DNA from: Musa acuminata AAA Group | Lineage: Eukaryota; Streptophyta; Magnoliopsida; Zingiberales; Musaceae | Direction: 5' to 3' | Length of the DNA stretch: 64,000 bases | NCBI RefSeq assembly: GCF_036884655.1 | Contig: NC_088340.1 | Span: 496,001 to 560,000, forward strand | Shown: in pieces, positions 45,587 to 59,513 of the stretch | Numbering within the stretch: position 1 is the first letter of the stretch | Layout of the letters: every line of letters begins with the position of its first letter | Made by a program: the position numbers and the translations under genes | The notes under the pieces: model-generated | Database searches by the model: none | Seen by the model: the letters and a program-made list of their open reading frames with translations, nothing else | Told to the model about the DNA's origin: nothing

Positions 45587-46728
45587 TGGAAAAGCTTTAG
45601 TTGCGGAATAGGTACAAGCTGCTAATGGTTCCTCCCTCCCTTCTGTTCTGCTTTCAAAACTATGCACGCCGCAGAAAAGCCCAAGAAGCTTTCGTTTCAC
45701 TTATTTTTGGTTCATTTCAAAATCCTTGTTTTGTTTTGGAGTTGGATAACCATGTGCTCTAGTTTAAAGTAATTCTTTTTTTGTCACTTAATCTTACCAT
45801 GGTAACTGTTATCTTGTGTGGTATTTCCTGCCTCCCCTCCTCACATGATTGTCTATGAAGTTAGCCAATGATTTTTAGATTTGCACATACGTATTATTGG
45901 TGAAATTTTGATCATGTTAACCACCAATTCCCTGCTTTATAGAATGAATGAAATTGTTGTAGATTGGTAGAAAAACAATGCCTGATTCGGTAAGAATTGT
46001 CTGCCTCTGGTTTTGGTGAACTCTTGTCAAGATTTGGTCTACTCGTCAAGCCACTGAACTGAATGGCAAAAATGTCCCGAGTGTTATTAGCCAGTCTCCT
46101 TAGATAAACGACCTACGCAGGGTTGATAAAGTCAATCGTCTGGAGTTATCCTCTCTTTTATACTACGATCTACTTTGTATGCCGACCTACAAAGGTCAAA
46201 CAAATGTCACGAAACCACAAACCTCCCAACACATATATTCTTGATGTCTCATTTTCCTATCAACAGTTAAGTTCCGAGAAAATTTTAGAGATCGTGTAAC
46301 CCAATCGCTGGTAACAGCTAATGGGTGTGCCCTAGTTAGATAGCACAAAAAATTGTTGAATCAAAACATAGACACCTGCATCTACATGGGTGTGCCCAAG
46401 TCAGCAGCTGCATAACACATCACGCCAAGGCATCTACATAACATTTCATAATGGTATGCCATTCTTCGGCTGTTAAACTTGCTTCGATAACATAGACACC
46501 AAGATGATTGAGCTAACACACCAAAAGGTCTATCGCAGAAGAGCCATCATCAGATTGGCATTGCGAGAAATGTGCAACTCGCAACTTTTAACCGAATTAC
46601 CATTAAACAGACACTAGAAATGCAGTCCTCTGAAGTCAAAAATGTATAGATAAGAGTTTGGACATAAATGAGAAACAAAATGAACCTTCTGAATTTTGAA
46701 AATTAACCCACTAAGCAAGATACATCAG

Positions 46729-48685
<1,957 letters not shown>

Positions 48686-48722
48686 CCTCTCTGTCGAAGC
48701 AAAGCCGCCGCTCCTCTTGACG

Positions 48723-48766
48723 TTAGGGTTTCGGAGCGGCCGATCTCACATTAGGTCCCTATTTAT
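48723..48766 (-). promoter_or_regulatory. RPL22 core promoter: telo-box and TATA-like element
   Basis: On the minus strand ATAAATAG (48766-48759) lies about 30 bases before AAACCCTAA (48731-48723), which sits 38 bases before the start codon. A TGGGCT site II-like element occurs near 48829. The arrangement is typical for plant ribosomal-protein genes. Confidence 0.65.
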
Positions 48767-49283
48767 GTGAGGGACACGCGGCTCGTAGCCCTGGCCTGTT
48801 AAGATGTCCCGCGGTGGAAACAAACTTAATGGGCTACGCTTGCAATTATGTTGGTACCCTATTTATGTTAGAGGGTACCCTACGAAGCATTTTATGATTG
48901 AAATTTAAAAAATAGTTATAAGTTCATCAGATTTTTTGGATATTATTAGTTAAAAAATGGATTACAATTTCTTTATAAAATTTTTAATTATGATTTAATA
49001 TATAAAATCTTAGCATCATTTGAGAAGATCAAATATTTATCTTTTGAGACAAAGGAACAAGTTAGTGATTGCAAAAGGCGCTCGGGCGCTCGCCTAGGCG
49101 CTCGGGCAAGGCGAGGAGAGGCCCGAGCGCCTCGCTAATGTCCCAGGCGGCGCGCTTCAAACAGGCGCCGCCTGGGCGCTTCGGGCGAGCGCCTGGGTAA
49201 ACCAAGGCGACCGAACCAGAATTTTAGGTCTGGTTCGGTTGTTAGTTGGTTCAATCGAACCAACTAAACCGATATAACCCCAA

Positions 49284-49304
49284 CCCTAACCCTAACCCTA
49301 ACCC
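49284..49304. repeat. Short CCCTAA (telomere-like) run in copy A
   Basis: Three and a half CCCTAA units. The plant telomere repeat is CCCTAAA, so this hexamer is not a standard plant telomere. Confidence 0.9.
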
Positions 49305-49320
49305 AACACTAACCTGTTGC

Positions 49321-49640
49321 CGCTACCGCTCTCGATCCCGATCCCGATCCCGATCCCGATCGCGATCTCGTCGCTCGCTGCCGCTGCTCCCACTGCCGCT
49401 GCTCACCGCTGTCGCTGCTCGCGCCTCCCGCGAGCCCTCTCGCTGCTCGCGCCTCCTGCGAGCCCTCCCGCGAGCCTTCCCGCTGCTCACGCCTCCCGCG
49501 AGCCCTCCCGCTGCTCGCGCCTCCCGCGAGCCCTCTCGCCTCCTGCGAGCCCTCTCGCCTCCTGCGAGCCCTCCCGCGAGCCTTCCCGCTGCTCGCACCT
49601 CCCTCGAGGCCTCCCGCTGCTCGCGCCTTCCGCTCCCTTT
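49321..49640. repeat. GC-rich tandem arrays inside copy A
   Basis: GATCCC hexamers at 49333-49360, followed by many copies of GCTGCTCGCGCCTCC, CGCGAGCCCT and CTCCTGCGAGCCC words in a higher-order array. In translation they give a spurious Arg/Ser/Ala-rich frame. Confidence 0.9.
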
Positions 49641-49925
49641 ACCGCTGCCGCCGCTCGCCGCTGCTACTGCCACCGCTCGTCGCCGCTGCTTCCTCGTTTC
49701 TCCGTCAACAGGTTTATACTGTTAATGTGATTATATTTATTAATTATATTATATATTTTTATATTTTTATATTTAAATTATTAAATAATTATATTTATTA
49801 ATTATATTTTATATTTTTATATTTTAGCGCCTCGCTTCGCTCGGGCGAGCGCTTGGGCGAGCGCCTAGCGCCTCGGGCGTTTTTGGACCTTGGCGCCTAG
49901 CGCTTTTTAAATCACTGGGAACAAC

Positions 49926-50668
49926 CAGTGATTGCAAAAGGCGCTCGGGCGCTCGGGCGAGGCGAGGAGAGGCCCGAGTCGCTAATGTCCCAGGCGGCGC
50001 GCTTCAAACAGGCGCCGCCTGGGCGCTCGCCCGAGCCCAGGCTCTGGGCGCTTCGGGCGAGCGCCTGGGTAAACCAAGGCGACCGAACCAGAATTTTAGG
50101 TCTGGTTCGGTCCTGGTTCGGTTGTTAGTTGGTTCAATCGAACCAACTAAACCGATATAACCCCAACCCTAACCCTAACCCTAACCCAACACTAACCTGT
50201 TGCCGCTGCCGCTCTCGATCCCGATCCCGATCCCGATCGCGATCTCGTCGCTCGCTGCCGCTGTCGCTGCTCGCGCCTCCCGCGAGCCCTCTCGCTGCTC
50301 GCGCCTCCCGCGAGCCTTCCCGCTGCTCGCACCTCCCTCGAGGCCTCCCGCTGCTCGCGCCTTCCGCTCCCTTTCCCGCTGCCGCTGCCGCTGCTGCCAC
50401 TGCCGTCGCTCGCCGCTGTTGCTGCCACCGCTCGCCGCCGCTGCTTCCTCGTTTCTCCGTCAGCAGGTTTATACTGTTAATGTGATTATATTTATTAATT
50501 ATATTATATATTTTTATATTTTTATTTAAATTTTAAATAATTATATTTATTAATTATATTTTATATTTTTTATATTTTAGCGCCTCGCTTCACTCGGGCG
50601 AGCGCCTAGTGCCTCGGGCGTTTTTGGACCTCGGCGCCTTTTGATGCCTAGCGCTTTTTAAATCACTG
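49926..50668. mobile_element. Non-autonomous hAT-like element, copy B
   Basis: Starts CAGTGATTGCAAAAGGCGC, ends AGCGCTTTTTAAATCACTG, and is flanked by GGAACAAC on both sides (49918-49925 and 50669-50676). It is highly similar to copy A throughout but has a shorter GC-rich array, which explains the length difference (743 against 855 bases). Confidence 0.88.
50167..50187. repeat. Short CCCTAA (telomere-like) run in copy B
   Basis: The same run as in copy A at the equivalent internal position, so it was present before the copies separated. Confidence 0.9.
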
Positions 50669-51112
50669 GGAACAACTATGGAATTATGCTTTAATGACTC
50701 AGAAAGATGAGGTATGTAGATGAATTATCTATATGATTATTATATTTAGTTATTTTATGATTAAAAAAATAACTAAAAAATATTAAAAAAAAACTTTAAA
50801 AATAAGCATGAGATGAATGAAGTAAAGATACACATTAAGGCAAAGCAATGTTGTAGTTTTGTAGGAGTTAGAGAACATTTTGGTAATGTGAAATATAAGC
50901 AAAGCAAAATTAATAAATAGCAAGCACAATAATAAGGAATTGCAGTTTCTCCGGAGACAGACATACCGCTGTCGGATTCGCTGTGGGAATCCGATACCCA
51001 TCCGGAACAAGCATGCCGAGTCGTTCCTCGTTTCGGATCGGGCGCTTCAAAAGCGGATCTTTGTCGAATTCGGATCTAACACCGCACCGTCGAAGTCGCC
51101 CAATTCCTCGGC

Positions 51113-51180
51113 TATAAGTAGCCTTTCTCCCGGACGGCTTCGGCCTCCCTTCTCCTCCTCCTCTCGCCGCCCTCTTTTCG
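51113..51180 (+). promoter_or_regulatory. TCTP core promoter with pyrimidine-rich leader
   Basis: TATAAGTA at 51113-51120 lies 100 bases before the start codon and is followed by a long C/T-rich leader (51121-51180). CTAGGGTTAG, a telo-box-like word, occurs at 51186-51195. A pyrimidine-rich leader recalls the TOP leaders of TCTP and ribosomal-protein mRNAs in animals; use in plants is inference. Confidence 0.5.
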
Positions 51181-51220
51181 AGACGCTAGGGTTAGCGTGA
51201 TCTTATTTATAGGCGGAAGG

Positions 51221-54200
51221 ATGTTGGTCTACCAGGATCTGCTGACAGGTAATGCGTAAGGATGTCTTCGATCGTAAGCATTTTGTCGTATGAAATTCAA
51301 TCCGGAGATTTAACGGAATTTTTGCATCTTGGAAATCATAGTACAATAAATTAAGTTGTCGTATGAAATTGGTCTTCTTCCCTTTTTTACTTTGTTCTGA
51401 TTTTAATTAATTGGCGTTGGGAAGCTTGATTGCCGCATCTTCTGTGTCATTTTTATGCAATTTTGTTCATGTAAATGCTTATTGGGGTGAATTATCTTCA
51501 AGATTAGGCCGTTAATGTATGTGGTATATGGCAGGAAATAGACTTCTTTGTTTGAATTCTTTCAGAATCTGTATTCAGACTCGGTATGCATCTTTTGGTT
51601 AGTTTTGCTCATTTTCTTGTGTTGTACACTTTTATGTAATCGTTTTTCTATTTTTTTTTTCTTTTTGTGGTTGCATTTTGGATTTAACTTTAGATAATTG
51701 TTGTGATCCACGCACTGAGGATCTTTGATCGCATGAGTCAGTGGTACACACTTCTTCCATTAGACCCCAAAGGAGAGCTCGCCTTGTCCATAATGATCAA
51801 CTTATGAAGTTCTTAAGTGGATGGGAGAATAGTTTGTGTCATGAGTTACAAAGTGATTCCGATATATCAAAATTAGAATTCTGTGGATACTGATCTCGGA
51901 CTACAAAATATATCCAGAGAACCTTTTACTATTCGCTCATTGAAACTTATCCCTTATTGCTGTCGGTTATGTATTTTCCATCTATTATAGAGGCTCCTGT
52001 GAAACACTGGAACAAGTTGGGAGGTTGCTTGAACCTTATTTTATTACCCATGTGTTTGTGCACATGCAGTTAGCTATGAGGACTCGAATTAATGTCTGTT
52101 AATGCTCCAGCAAACATATAATTGTAAGCATTGGCTGTCATGATAATTCTTTCTTGGGTTGAATCTCTAAGCCATGTCATCGATATGCTCATATGTGCTT
52201 TTTGGTACTTCAATTTTTGTCATGCCTTTCTTCTATTACAACATTTTTTTTTTGGAAAAAAGGGAGGATATCATCATGCTAGACCTTTTGTGTTAGTATA
52301 TTTACAAAATTTTGTTTTTGCAAGTGTTGATTGTGGTGAATTATCTTCAAGATCAAGCTGTTGATGTACATGGTATATGGTAGGAAATAGATGTCTTTGT
52401 TTGAATTCTTTGAGAATCTGTATCCAGAGTCGATGTGCATGTTTTGGTTTGTTTTGCTTATTTTCTTGTGATATATTTTTTTGTAAATTATTTTCTATTT
52501 CTTTTATCTGTCTGTGGTTGCATTGTGATCTGAGCACTGCAGATCTTTGATCACGTAAGGCTGGTACACATTTCTTCAATTAGACCCAAAGGAGATCGGG
52601 CTTTGGCCATAATTATTGTTTGATCAACTTATGGAGCACTGAAGTTGTTTTTGAGTGTGGATGGGAAAATGGTTTGTGTCATGGTTTAGAAAATGATTCT
52701 GATTTATCAAAATTAGAATTCTGTTGATACTGGTCTTGGACTTCAGAATATTTCCAGATAACCTCTTCTTTTCACCATTGTGACTATCACTTATTGCTGT
52801 AGTTAAATATGTTCCATCTATTGTAGAGGTTCCCGGAGAACACTTGAATGAGTTGGGTGGGAGATTCTTTGGAGCACATGCTGTTACCAATGTGTTTGAT
52901 CACATGTATGTTCTTTCTATATAAGAACAACAATTTATGTCTGTTAGTGCTCCAGCAGACAGGAAAGACAGATGATAAGTATTTTCTGTAATGTTAAATT
53001 ATATTTGGGTTCAATCTCTAAGCATTGTCATTGTGGATTGGATTGTGCTTTTTGGTACTATTGATCTCTGTCATGACTTTCTTCAATTATCACATATTTG
53101 GGAGAAGGTGAGGATATTATCATGTTGGACCCAGGAAGTATCTTCCTCTCCATCTTGGATTGGTTTTGGATCTTGACTTCATGAGATCAGAAATCAGTTG
53201 TAAAATCATTGTGCTTGGCTTGAGGATTTTGAGTATTGGGAGTTGGAGATTCGCTAATAAATTCTCAAAATAATCAAATATAGTTTTCCTACTATTGGTT
53301 GACTTAAATCCTCAATCGAGGGATCTGAATTTGTCCTAGGTGTGTTTCCAATTGACAACTGTCAAATGTTTACTAGTGACAAAAATTAATCCTATTTATT
53401 TTTCAAACCAGTTTACTCTTTTTTTTTAAACAACCAGTGTTCTCCATTCTAAAATCTGATTTTGTTGCTTGACTTGATGTAAACATATAAACATGAAATA
53501 GTGATTCCAACTTGATTCCGCTGGTCTCAGTTCAATGATGAAGCCACTGTTTACCTGAAATTTGAATGGCTTGTTCCTTTCACATGTGTGGATCATGAAC
53601 ACAAGAGAAAGAATATGAAGGGTTTCTAATCACTATAAATTTGTTGCTTAGATGGGTGTGATTTTGATAAAAGTAATGGTATTTTATCATAGAAGACTTT
53701 TATAGCTGAAGGCCATTGATTGGGACAAGCTCCATAACTAATTATCATCAGGTCATTTGATGATATCATCCGTCCAACTTGCCTCAACGCTTAAAGTAGA
53801 GACTTCTAGTGAATCTTGCTGAGGTCAATCACTCGACAGCCAAGTGAACATTTTTGTATTGTGCTGAAGGATGTTGCTGAGCACTAGACATCTCTTTTTT
53901 GCTTCAGTCCGAGCGAGCTATGTTGAGAGAAACGTTAGTTAAAGGTTCTCCTGCCTCCGGATGCAGAGATCATTGTGTTGATGCTTTTAGGGTCCAAGTT
54001 GTGAGACTGATAGGGTGACCCTTTTAAGTGATAGATAGCTTAACATTGCCTCGACTCTTACGGATTGCTTTCGAGTACCCTAACTCCACCACTAGTTGGC
54101 AGCATCAGGGTCATGTAGTATATTGATACCACAACAATGTCGGTTTAGTGTGGGTTTGCCCACGATGGAGTTGTAAGCCAAAAAAAGACATCCACATCTA

Positions 54201-57200
54201 GCACCAGGAATTTTTATTTTATATTCGAGCAAGAGCTTGACCCGAAGGTTACATATTAATCCAACATGATGAGGGGTGAATTCGATCAAAGCGGAGGATA
54301 TGGTGATAGGTTATTGTTGCTTTGCTCGTTCTTCTAATATATGTCATTGTAGAGAATGGTTCAAACGCATAATCTCTTCTTCTTTGAATATGATTTTTTG
54401 ATCCATATTTAGCTTGTATTTTGGTAGATGTGCTTCTAGCATAGGACTTTTAGGCGGTTGAGCTAGTGCCTCTCAAAGTTGGCCTGATCATATCAATGCC
54501 CTGCTTGATCAGACTGTCGGGTTGGAGGACGACCTTCCTCTGTAAGATATCGTTCGAGGTGGCCACGCTTGAGCAGTTCCTCCTCGGGTGTTAAACTACT
54601 CAAGGAGGACGATCTCTTGCTTTGAGCATTGAGGTCAAAGTTGTCTTTGGCCATGGTCTCAATTGAACTAATAAGATTTCATTTTATCTCTTGGGTAATT
54701 TAAGACCTCATTGATTGAGGATCTCGGAGTAATCCTTTCTCCATGATAACACCTCAGTTTGAGAGGTGTTGAGATTATAATCTCTCCTTAGGTATATTCG
54801 ATCCTTTCGAGAGGACCCTTCCCTCTAAGTTTTATCAGTTTAGGACTGAGAGGGTCGATTCTCCTTGTGTTGCTTTTTGCCTTTCGCCTTTCTTTTCTTT
54901 GACATTAAGGGATTCAATGGTGATATGGTTCACCCTCTACAATAGTTTCAGATAGGTGGTCGATGGCCCTATGGTGACTAACCAAAAAAAGTTGGAGAGG
55001 TGAAGGTTCTTGATGAATGCTTGAATAAGGACCAAAGGGTTGGGGTAGGACACTATCCTGCCTTGCATTGTTGTCGACCTTGCTAAGGTAGCAAGATAAG
55101 AACTCATCTTCGTCTTGGCAAATTGCTAGTAATGAGGTTGTTGTCCGTTTCATTACTTTGCGTTCGGTGAGGTTGACTGAAGTTAGAAGAAGACTAGGGT
55201 ACCAATCCACTCCACTACATCCCCTTAAAGAGTTAAGAAGGATTGATGCATCATGGCGTCAAGTATAGCAGTATCTGTGCTATGAATGTCGCGATGTGCT
55301 CGGTTGGGTTTGAGTTGCCCTTGGAAGGTTTCCAAACTGGGGAGTCAGGAACCTTTGGGGACATGTTCTTGAATTTGTCGGGTGAAAGGGCATCATGTGT
55401 GAAAATTAACCTTCTTGACCTCCTTCCCTCATTTAATTTCTCACCTCAAATCCTTGATATTTTGGTCCCTTTCATGTAGTTGCTTCTAAACATTCGAGAG
55501 TAAATCAACCTTTGGTCCCTTTCATGTAGTTCTTATCGAACATCGAGCTGCGGGTTGGAGGTGCATTGCCTTCAACTATGTTCCCATTGTGTAGCAACTC
55601 AGTTTTCTTATGACATTTACAATTGTTCTAGAGCCAAACTATTTAGGGAGTCTTTGGTTGTCCAACGTATTTGTACAAGTCTTGGAGGCATCAAATTGAT
55701 TAAGTCGTAAGATCGTTGTTAGGATCGCACGTGGATTCGGCTAGACATCTTGCAAAACTAGGTTGGGGATGTGCTAGATAAAGGTTCTGATGCTTAAGTT
55801 AGAAATGCGAGGCCATTAGTGTTATATTGAGAAGAATCAGATATTTGACTGAGCCAATGTGTTGACCTTTTAATAGATGTTTTTGGTAACTGTCGACATT
55901 TAGTGGGGAGTTATTCTATAAGATGGTTTTATAGAGTCGTTGTCGGGCATTACTTGGTTTTTGGGATTCAATTGAAATGTTTGGGTGTTGGACCATAGTG
56001 CTTGTGTGTCGATTGAAATGTGTCGACCTGTCACGGACTTAGCTGGTTTTACCTAAGTCGTGCGGCACCTTTGCGTGTCCGTTCGTAAAGGTTAGCCTCT
56101 CCGAAACCTCCCATGGTCCCTTAGGACCTACAAAAGAGAAAACGGGTTAGAGAAAGCGTCTCACTCGGGATCCACAAGCAAACAATTCAGAAAACACTTC
56201 ATAGCCAATGCAAATTACAAAGTCTTTACAAGCTCTGAACGGTCGCACAACAAAGGATCCAAAATGGTCCACTGTAGATCAAACATCTCTCACAAGTGTC
56301 CACATGACACAACCTTTATTTACAAGCCTAAAACGATCACCAAACCCAACCAAAATTGGGAAGTTAACCATTCGACCGTCCCTCTACATGCTGTGCAAAG
56401 CATGAACAAACCAAAAGACACGGATACACATAAGCATTACATCGAACATTCTGTTTAGAATTTTGTCCATGATAGATCGTGTGGCCAAATGTGTCAAACT
56501 GACGTTTGAGTGGGTGACGTTAGATTGGGTGTTGAGTTGGCAATGATGTGGTGATGATTTGGGCGGGGTGATGATGTGGTGTCTGCATGCCCACATATGG
56601 TATAAATTACGTGTCTGGGTCATTTGTATTACATTTTTTATTAATTAGAGATTAGATGCCACAAAAAGACAAATTTTGGCGAGTTGTGGCCTTGTTCATT
56701 TCCTGTGGTACTATCTACTATCCGTAATCAGTTGTACGGAAGTACAAGTTGTTGCTTAGGAATTTGTTTCTTTTCGCGAAGCCTGTAGCTAAATGTCACT
56801 CCCACTTGGTTGAATTTTTTTTTTTGAGAAAACCATTTATTTATTTATGGACTTGTGATTTTAGAGTTTCTGATGATGTCTTAAAGTTTGGTCACAATTG
56901 GATCTGCACTTGTTTTGTTCTCATTTAATCTTCTGAGATAATTGATCAATGCCATGTATGTCTGATACTTTGTCACCCACCAATAGTCGGTTACTACTGC
57001 TGTTTCTGTTGTTTCATTGATAAATTTGTTTTTTCTAATATCCAGCTGATGAGCTATTGTCCGATTCATTTCATTGTAAGGAAATTGAAAATGGGATGTT
57101 GTGGGAAGTCCAAGGAAAGGTTAGCATTTTCATTTCTTTCTAAGTTGTGTAATTTTATCATTAATAGAATATTATATTTTGAACATTTAGACTTGTTTCT

Positions 57201-58143
57201 TATGGTTGTCATTATATGTTAGCTTTAGTATGCTATTGATGCATGTCCTCTGCTTTTGTTACACCACCTTCCTCCTGATGCTTTTTTTAGTGCTACTTCA
57301 TGACATCAAAATGAATTATTCTAGGGTCATTTTAGAACTAACTAGTAGTTGTGTGCGCACTAGTCTACAAATTTGTTATCTCAGCTGCTCACGTTTTCAA
57401 TTCATTATGATTGACTGATTGGCAGTGGGTTGTTAAAGGAGCTATCGATGTAGACATCGGAGCAAACCCTTCTGCTGAAGGCGGTGAAGATGAGGGAGTC
57501 GATGATTCTGCTGTTAAAGTGGTTGACATAGTCGACACATTTAGGCTTCAGGCTAGTGCTCCTTTCTAGACATGCGGTATCTGTTCAGTTTTAACTTGAA
57601 GTTTACAAAATATGAGTGTGTTCACGATTGATGTCAACAGGAACAACCATCCTTTGATAAGAAGCAATTTGTGACCTATGTGAAGCGCTATATCAAGCTA
57701 CTGACACCTAAACTTGATGAAGAGAAGCAAGAGTTGTTTAAGAAACATATTGAAGGAGCTACCAAGTTCTTGCTTTCGAAGCTCAAAGATCTACAGTTGT
57801 AAGGATTAAATTTGTTTGTTTCCTATATATATATATATATATATATATTAATTTTACCTTTTTTTTTCCATTTCAGACAAGAAAAGCAATAAAAGAAGTT
57901 TTTATATATCTTTTCTTAGATACCCTTATTGTGACTATTATTAGGCTTATATCTTAGCATTGTTCACTCTAATGCTTTTCAGATAATGTCATAATTTTTT
58001 CCTGACAAATAATATGTTTTGGCAGTTTTGTTGGTGAAAGTATGCATGACGATGGCAGCATGGTGTTTGCGTATTACAAGGATGGCGCCACTGATCCGAC
58101 GTTTTTGTATTTTGCCTATGGATTGAAGGAGGTCAAGTGCTAA
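51221..58143 (+). CDS. TCTP: Translationally controlled tumour protein (TCTP)
   Basis: A cytosolic growth regulator linked to TOR signalling and cell division; it is essential for early development in Arabidopsis. Five exons, 51221-51248, 57046-57119, 57426-57551, 57641-57798 and 58026-58143, give 167 residues, the usual length. The sequence reads [19 protein letters not shown], then [20 protein letters not shown], the signature [60 protein letters not shown], and [20 protein letters not shown], ending [13 protein letters not shown]. Ala replaces the usual Gly at LLTGDELL because of the splice at 57046. Intron 3 has a GC donor (CAG/GCTAGT); no GT donor keeps the FRLQ-EQPS join. Intron 1 is 5.8 kb and contains the repeats listed separately. 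Confidence 0.97.
51465..53135. repeat. Tandem duplication of about 845 bp in TCTP intron 1
   Basis: Copy 1 (about 51465-52290) and copy 2 (about 52305-53135) share in order GGTGAATTATCTTCAAGAT, GGTATATGG.AGGAAATAGA, TTTGAATTCTTT.AGAATCTG, TTTTGCTYATTTTCTTGTG, TCAAAATTAGAATTCTGT, AATGTCTGTTARTGCTCCAGC, TCAATCTCTAAGC and TGCTTTTTGGTACT, at a constant offset of about 842-848. Divergence looks moderate, so the event is old. Neither copy codes for protein. Confidence 0.85.
54090..55210 (-). mobile_element. Ty3-gypsy gag-protease remnant in TCTP intron 1
   Basis: On the minus strand, a gag-like piece at about 55200-54914 ([15 protein letters not shown]...) is followed by a protease-domain tail at 54289-54092 with FTPHHVGLI...[11 protein letters not shown] and the family phrase [14 protein letters not shown], equivalent to AYNAILGRPTLN of plant gypsy polyproteins. 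The order gag then protease is right for the minus strand. Frames are broken, and reverse transcriptase and integrase are absent. It is a dead, internally deleted copy inserted antisense to TCTP. Confidence 0.65.
55459..55535. repeat. Short direct repeat
   Basis: TTTGGTCCCTTTCATGTAGTT occurs twice about 50 bases apart, the first copy with a one-base change, next to the gypsy remnant. Confidence 0.8.
55970..56640. mobile_element. Probable LTR or solo-LTR fragment in TCTP intron 1
   Basis: GC-balanced, non-coding sequence with an LTR-like character (GTCACGGACTTAGCTGG, GTCGTGCGGCACCTTTG, CCTCCCATGGTCCCTTAGG). It stands out from the AT-rich intron around it. Ends and target-site duplication are not defined, so the call is tentative. 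Confidence 0.35.
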
Positions 58144-59513
58144 AGACGATGGTACATGTGCTTTGGATATCACAGTTTTTTTTATTTGATTTATCTTTTA
58201 TCCAAGTGATGTTAAGTAGAACATGTAAAATTCAATTTTGGAATTGACGTAACATTTAATCTGAGGATTGGATTCATAAGAAGAAAATATTAATTAATTA
58301 TTATGAGGGGCCATCGAACATTGAAGGATTGAATTAAATTGAGTACATAATTTGCTTTCGTCTGGTGTTTATGAGAGTACTTGGGCTTTGTGTTTATGAG
58401 AGTACTTGGGTATCTGTTACGATGCAGGTTCACCACATGCATGCATACATAGACGTCAAAATGTGTGGTCTTAAATATGCTTGCTTTCCGGTGACCTTAC
58501 CCACGTGTTTGCACGAGTAGATAAAAAAAAAGTGGTCAGAATGGCTAATCCTACCAAATGGTTTATTTGGTCTTAGTGTTAGTTTGTCGGATTTGGAATA
58601 GATTCGGAACAGGAAAGCGCTCCATAATAATCATTATGCTAAATGCCCTTTGAGCTAATAAGATAACAATCTGTGTTAAGTCTGCGATAGACGCCAAGTA
58701 GAAAGGGGTATAGTAAATAATGCCCTTGAGAGTGAGTGTGAATCTGCTAGATGGTTCAAAGGGATGCTAAGCGCAACTTCCAGATACCGACGACCCCGAG
58801 GCCATGAAACCAACGATAGCATATGATCAAAGCATAATCACCCAAACTGTCTGTACCTACGTTCTAACAGAGCCTCCAACAATTTCAAGTGACGACTAGA
58901 GGTAATTGCCAACTCATATATGTCCCAAGATTGCATTAATCCTTTGAATGCATGATATAGATTGCCAACTCATATATTAATACGTTCTCAGAGCGAGTTC
59001 GGAGTTTGAAAGAGCATGTTTGCCTGGCAAATTTGACTTAATATTATTTAGAGAATAATAAAAATCATTTATTTTGGAGGGATATACATACATACACAAT
59101 GTATATGCAATTTTGCCCAAAAGAAAAAGGAACCACAGCCTTGGCTGCAAAAGAGACATGCTGGTTTCATATTGGGATAACATGTATGCTGAACAAGAGC
59201 CTAATAAAACTAAAATTTGCATCCTTTGTTACTTTTACCCAGACAAGCATGCACAGATAGATCATATCCTTCAACCAGGCAGAGGTACCAGATTACAGAT
59301 GACAAAAATACCATATGTTCTATACCACCTTGATAGATGACATTATATATATATATAACTTGCTCTTGATATAAATTAACAGTTCACAAATGTACTCCCT
59401 ATGGAAAAACTAAATACAGGGCTGAGAAGGAAACCTGGCTATGTTGGTTGGCAGATTAGCTAGCATTGCCAAAGGGGTTTAAGAGAAGGGGCTATACACA
59501 AAATGGATGTCTC
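58144..59513. other. TCTP 3' flank and spacer
   Basis: The 3' UTR of TCTP is followed by AT-rich DNA, with a GTTTATGAGAGTACTTGGG duplication at about 58365-58410 and a short (AT)n at 59344-59358. The last part is 3' UTR of the AAA gene. No other gene seen. Confidence 0.5.

Larger units (their letters stand above)
49063..49917. mobile_element. Non-autonomous hAT-like element, copy A
   Basis: Bounded by TAGTGATTGCAAAAGGCGC on the left and AGCGCTTTTTAAATCACTG on the right, which are inverted repeats of hAT style. The flanks are the 8-bp direct repeats GGAACAAG (49054-49061) and GGAACAAC (49918-49925). The inside has an AGGCGCTCGGGCG-rich left part, TCTGGTTCGGTTG, a CCCTAA run, GATCCC hexamer repeats, a long array of CTCCCGCGAGCCCT-type words, an AT-rich part, and CGCCTCGGGCG at the right. 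It encodes no transposase. Confidence 0.85.

Noticed and set aside
49284..49304. CCCTAA run as a former chromosome end or interstitial telomere
   Set aside because: It is only 21 bases, is a hexamer rather than the plant heptamer, and recurs at the same place in the neighbouring element copy.
49246..49730. Pro/Arg/Ser-rich frames in the hAT-like copies (also 50129-50529)
   Set aside because: They arise from GATCCC and CGCGAGCCCT tandem words, have no conserved domain, and are inside non-autonomous elements.
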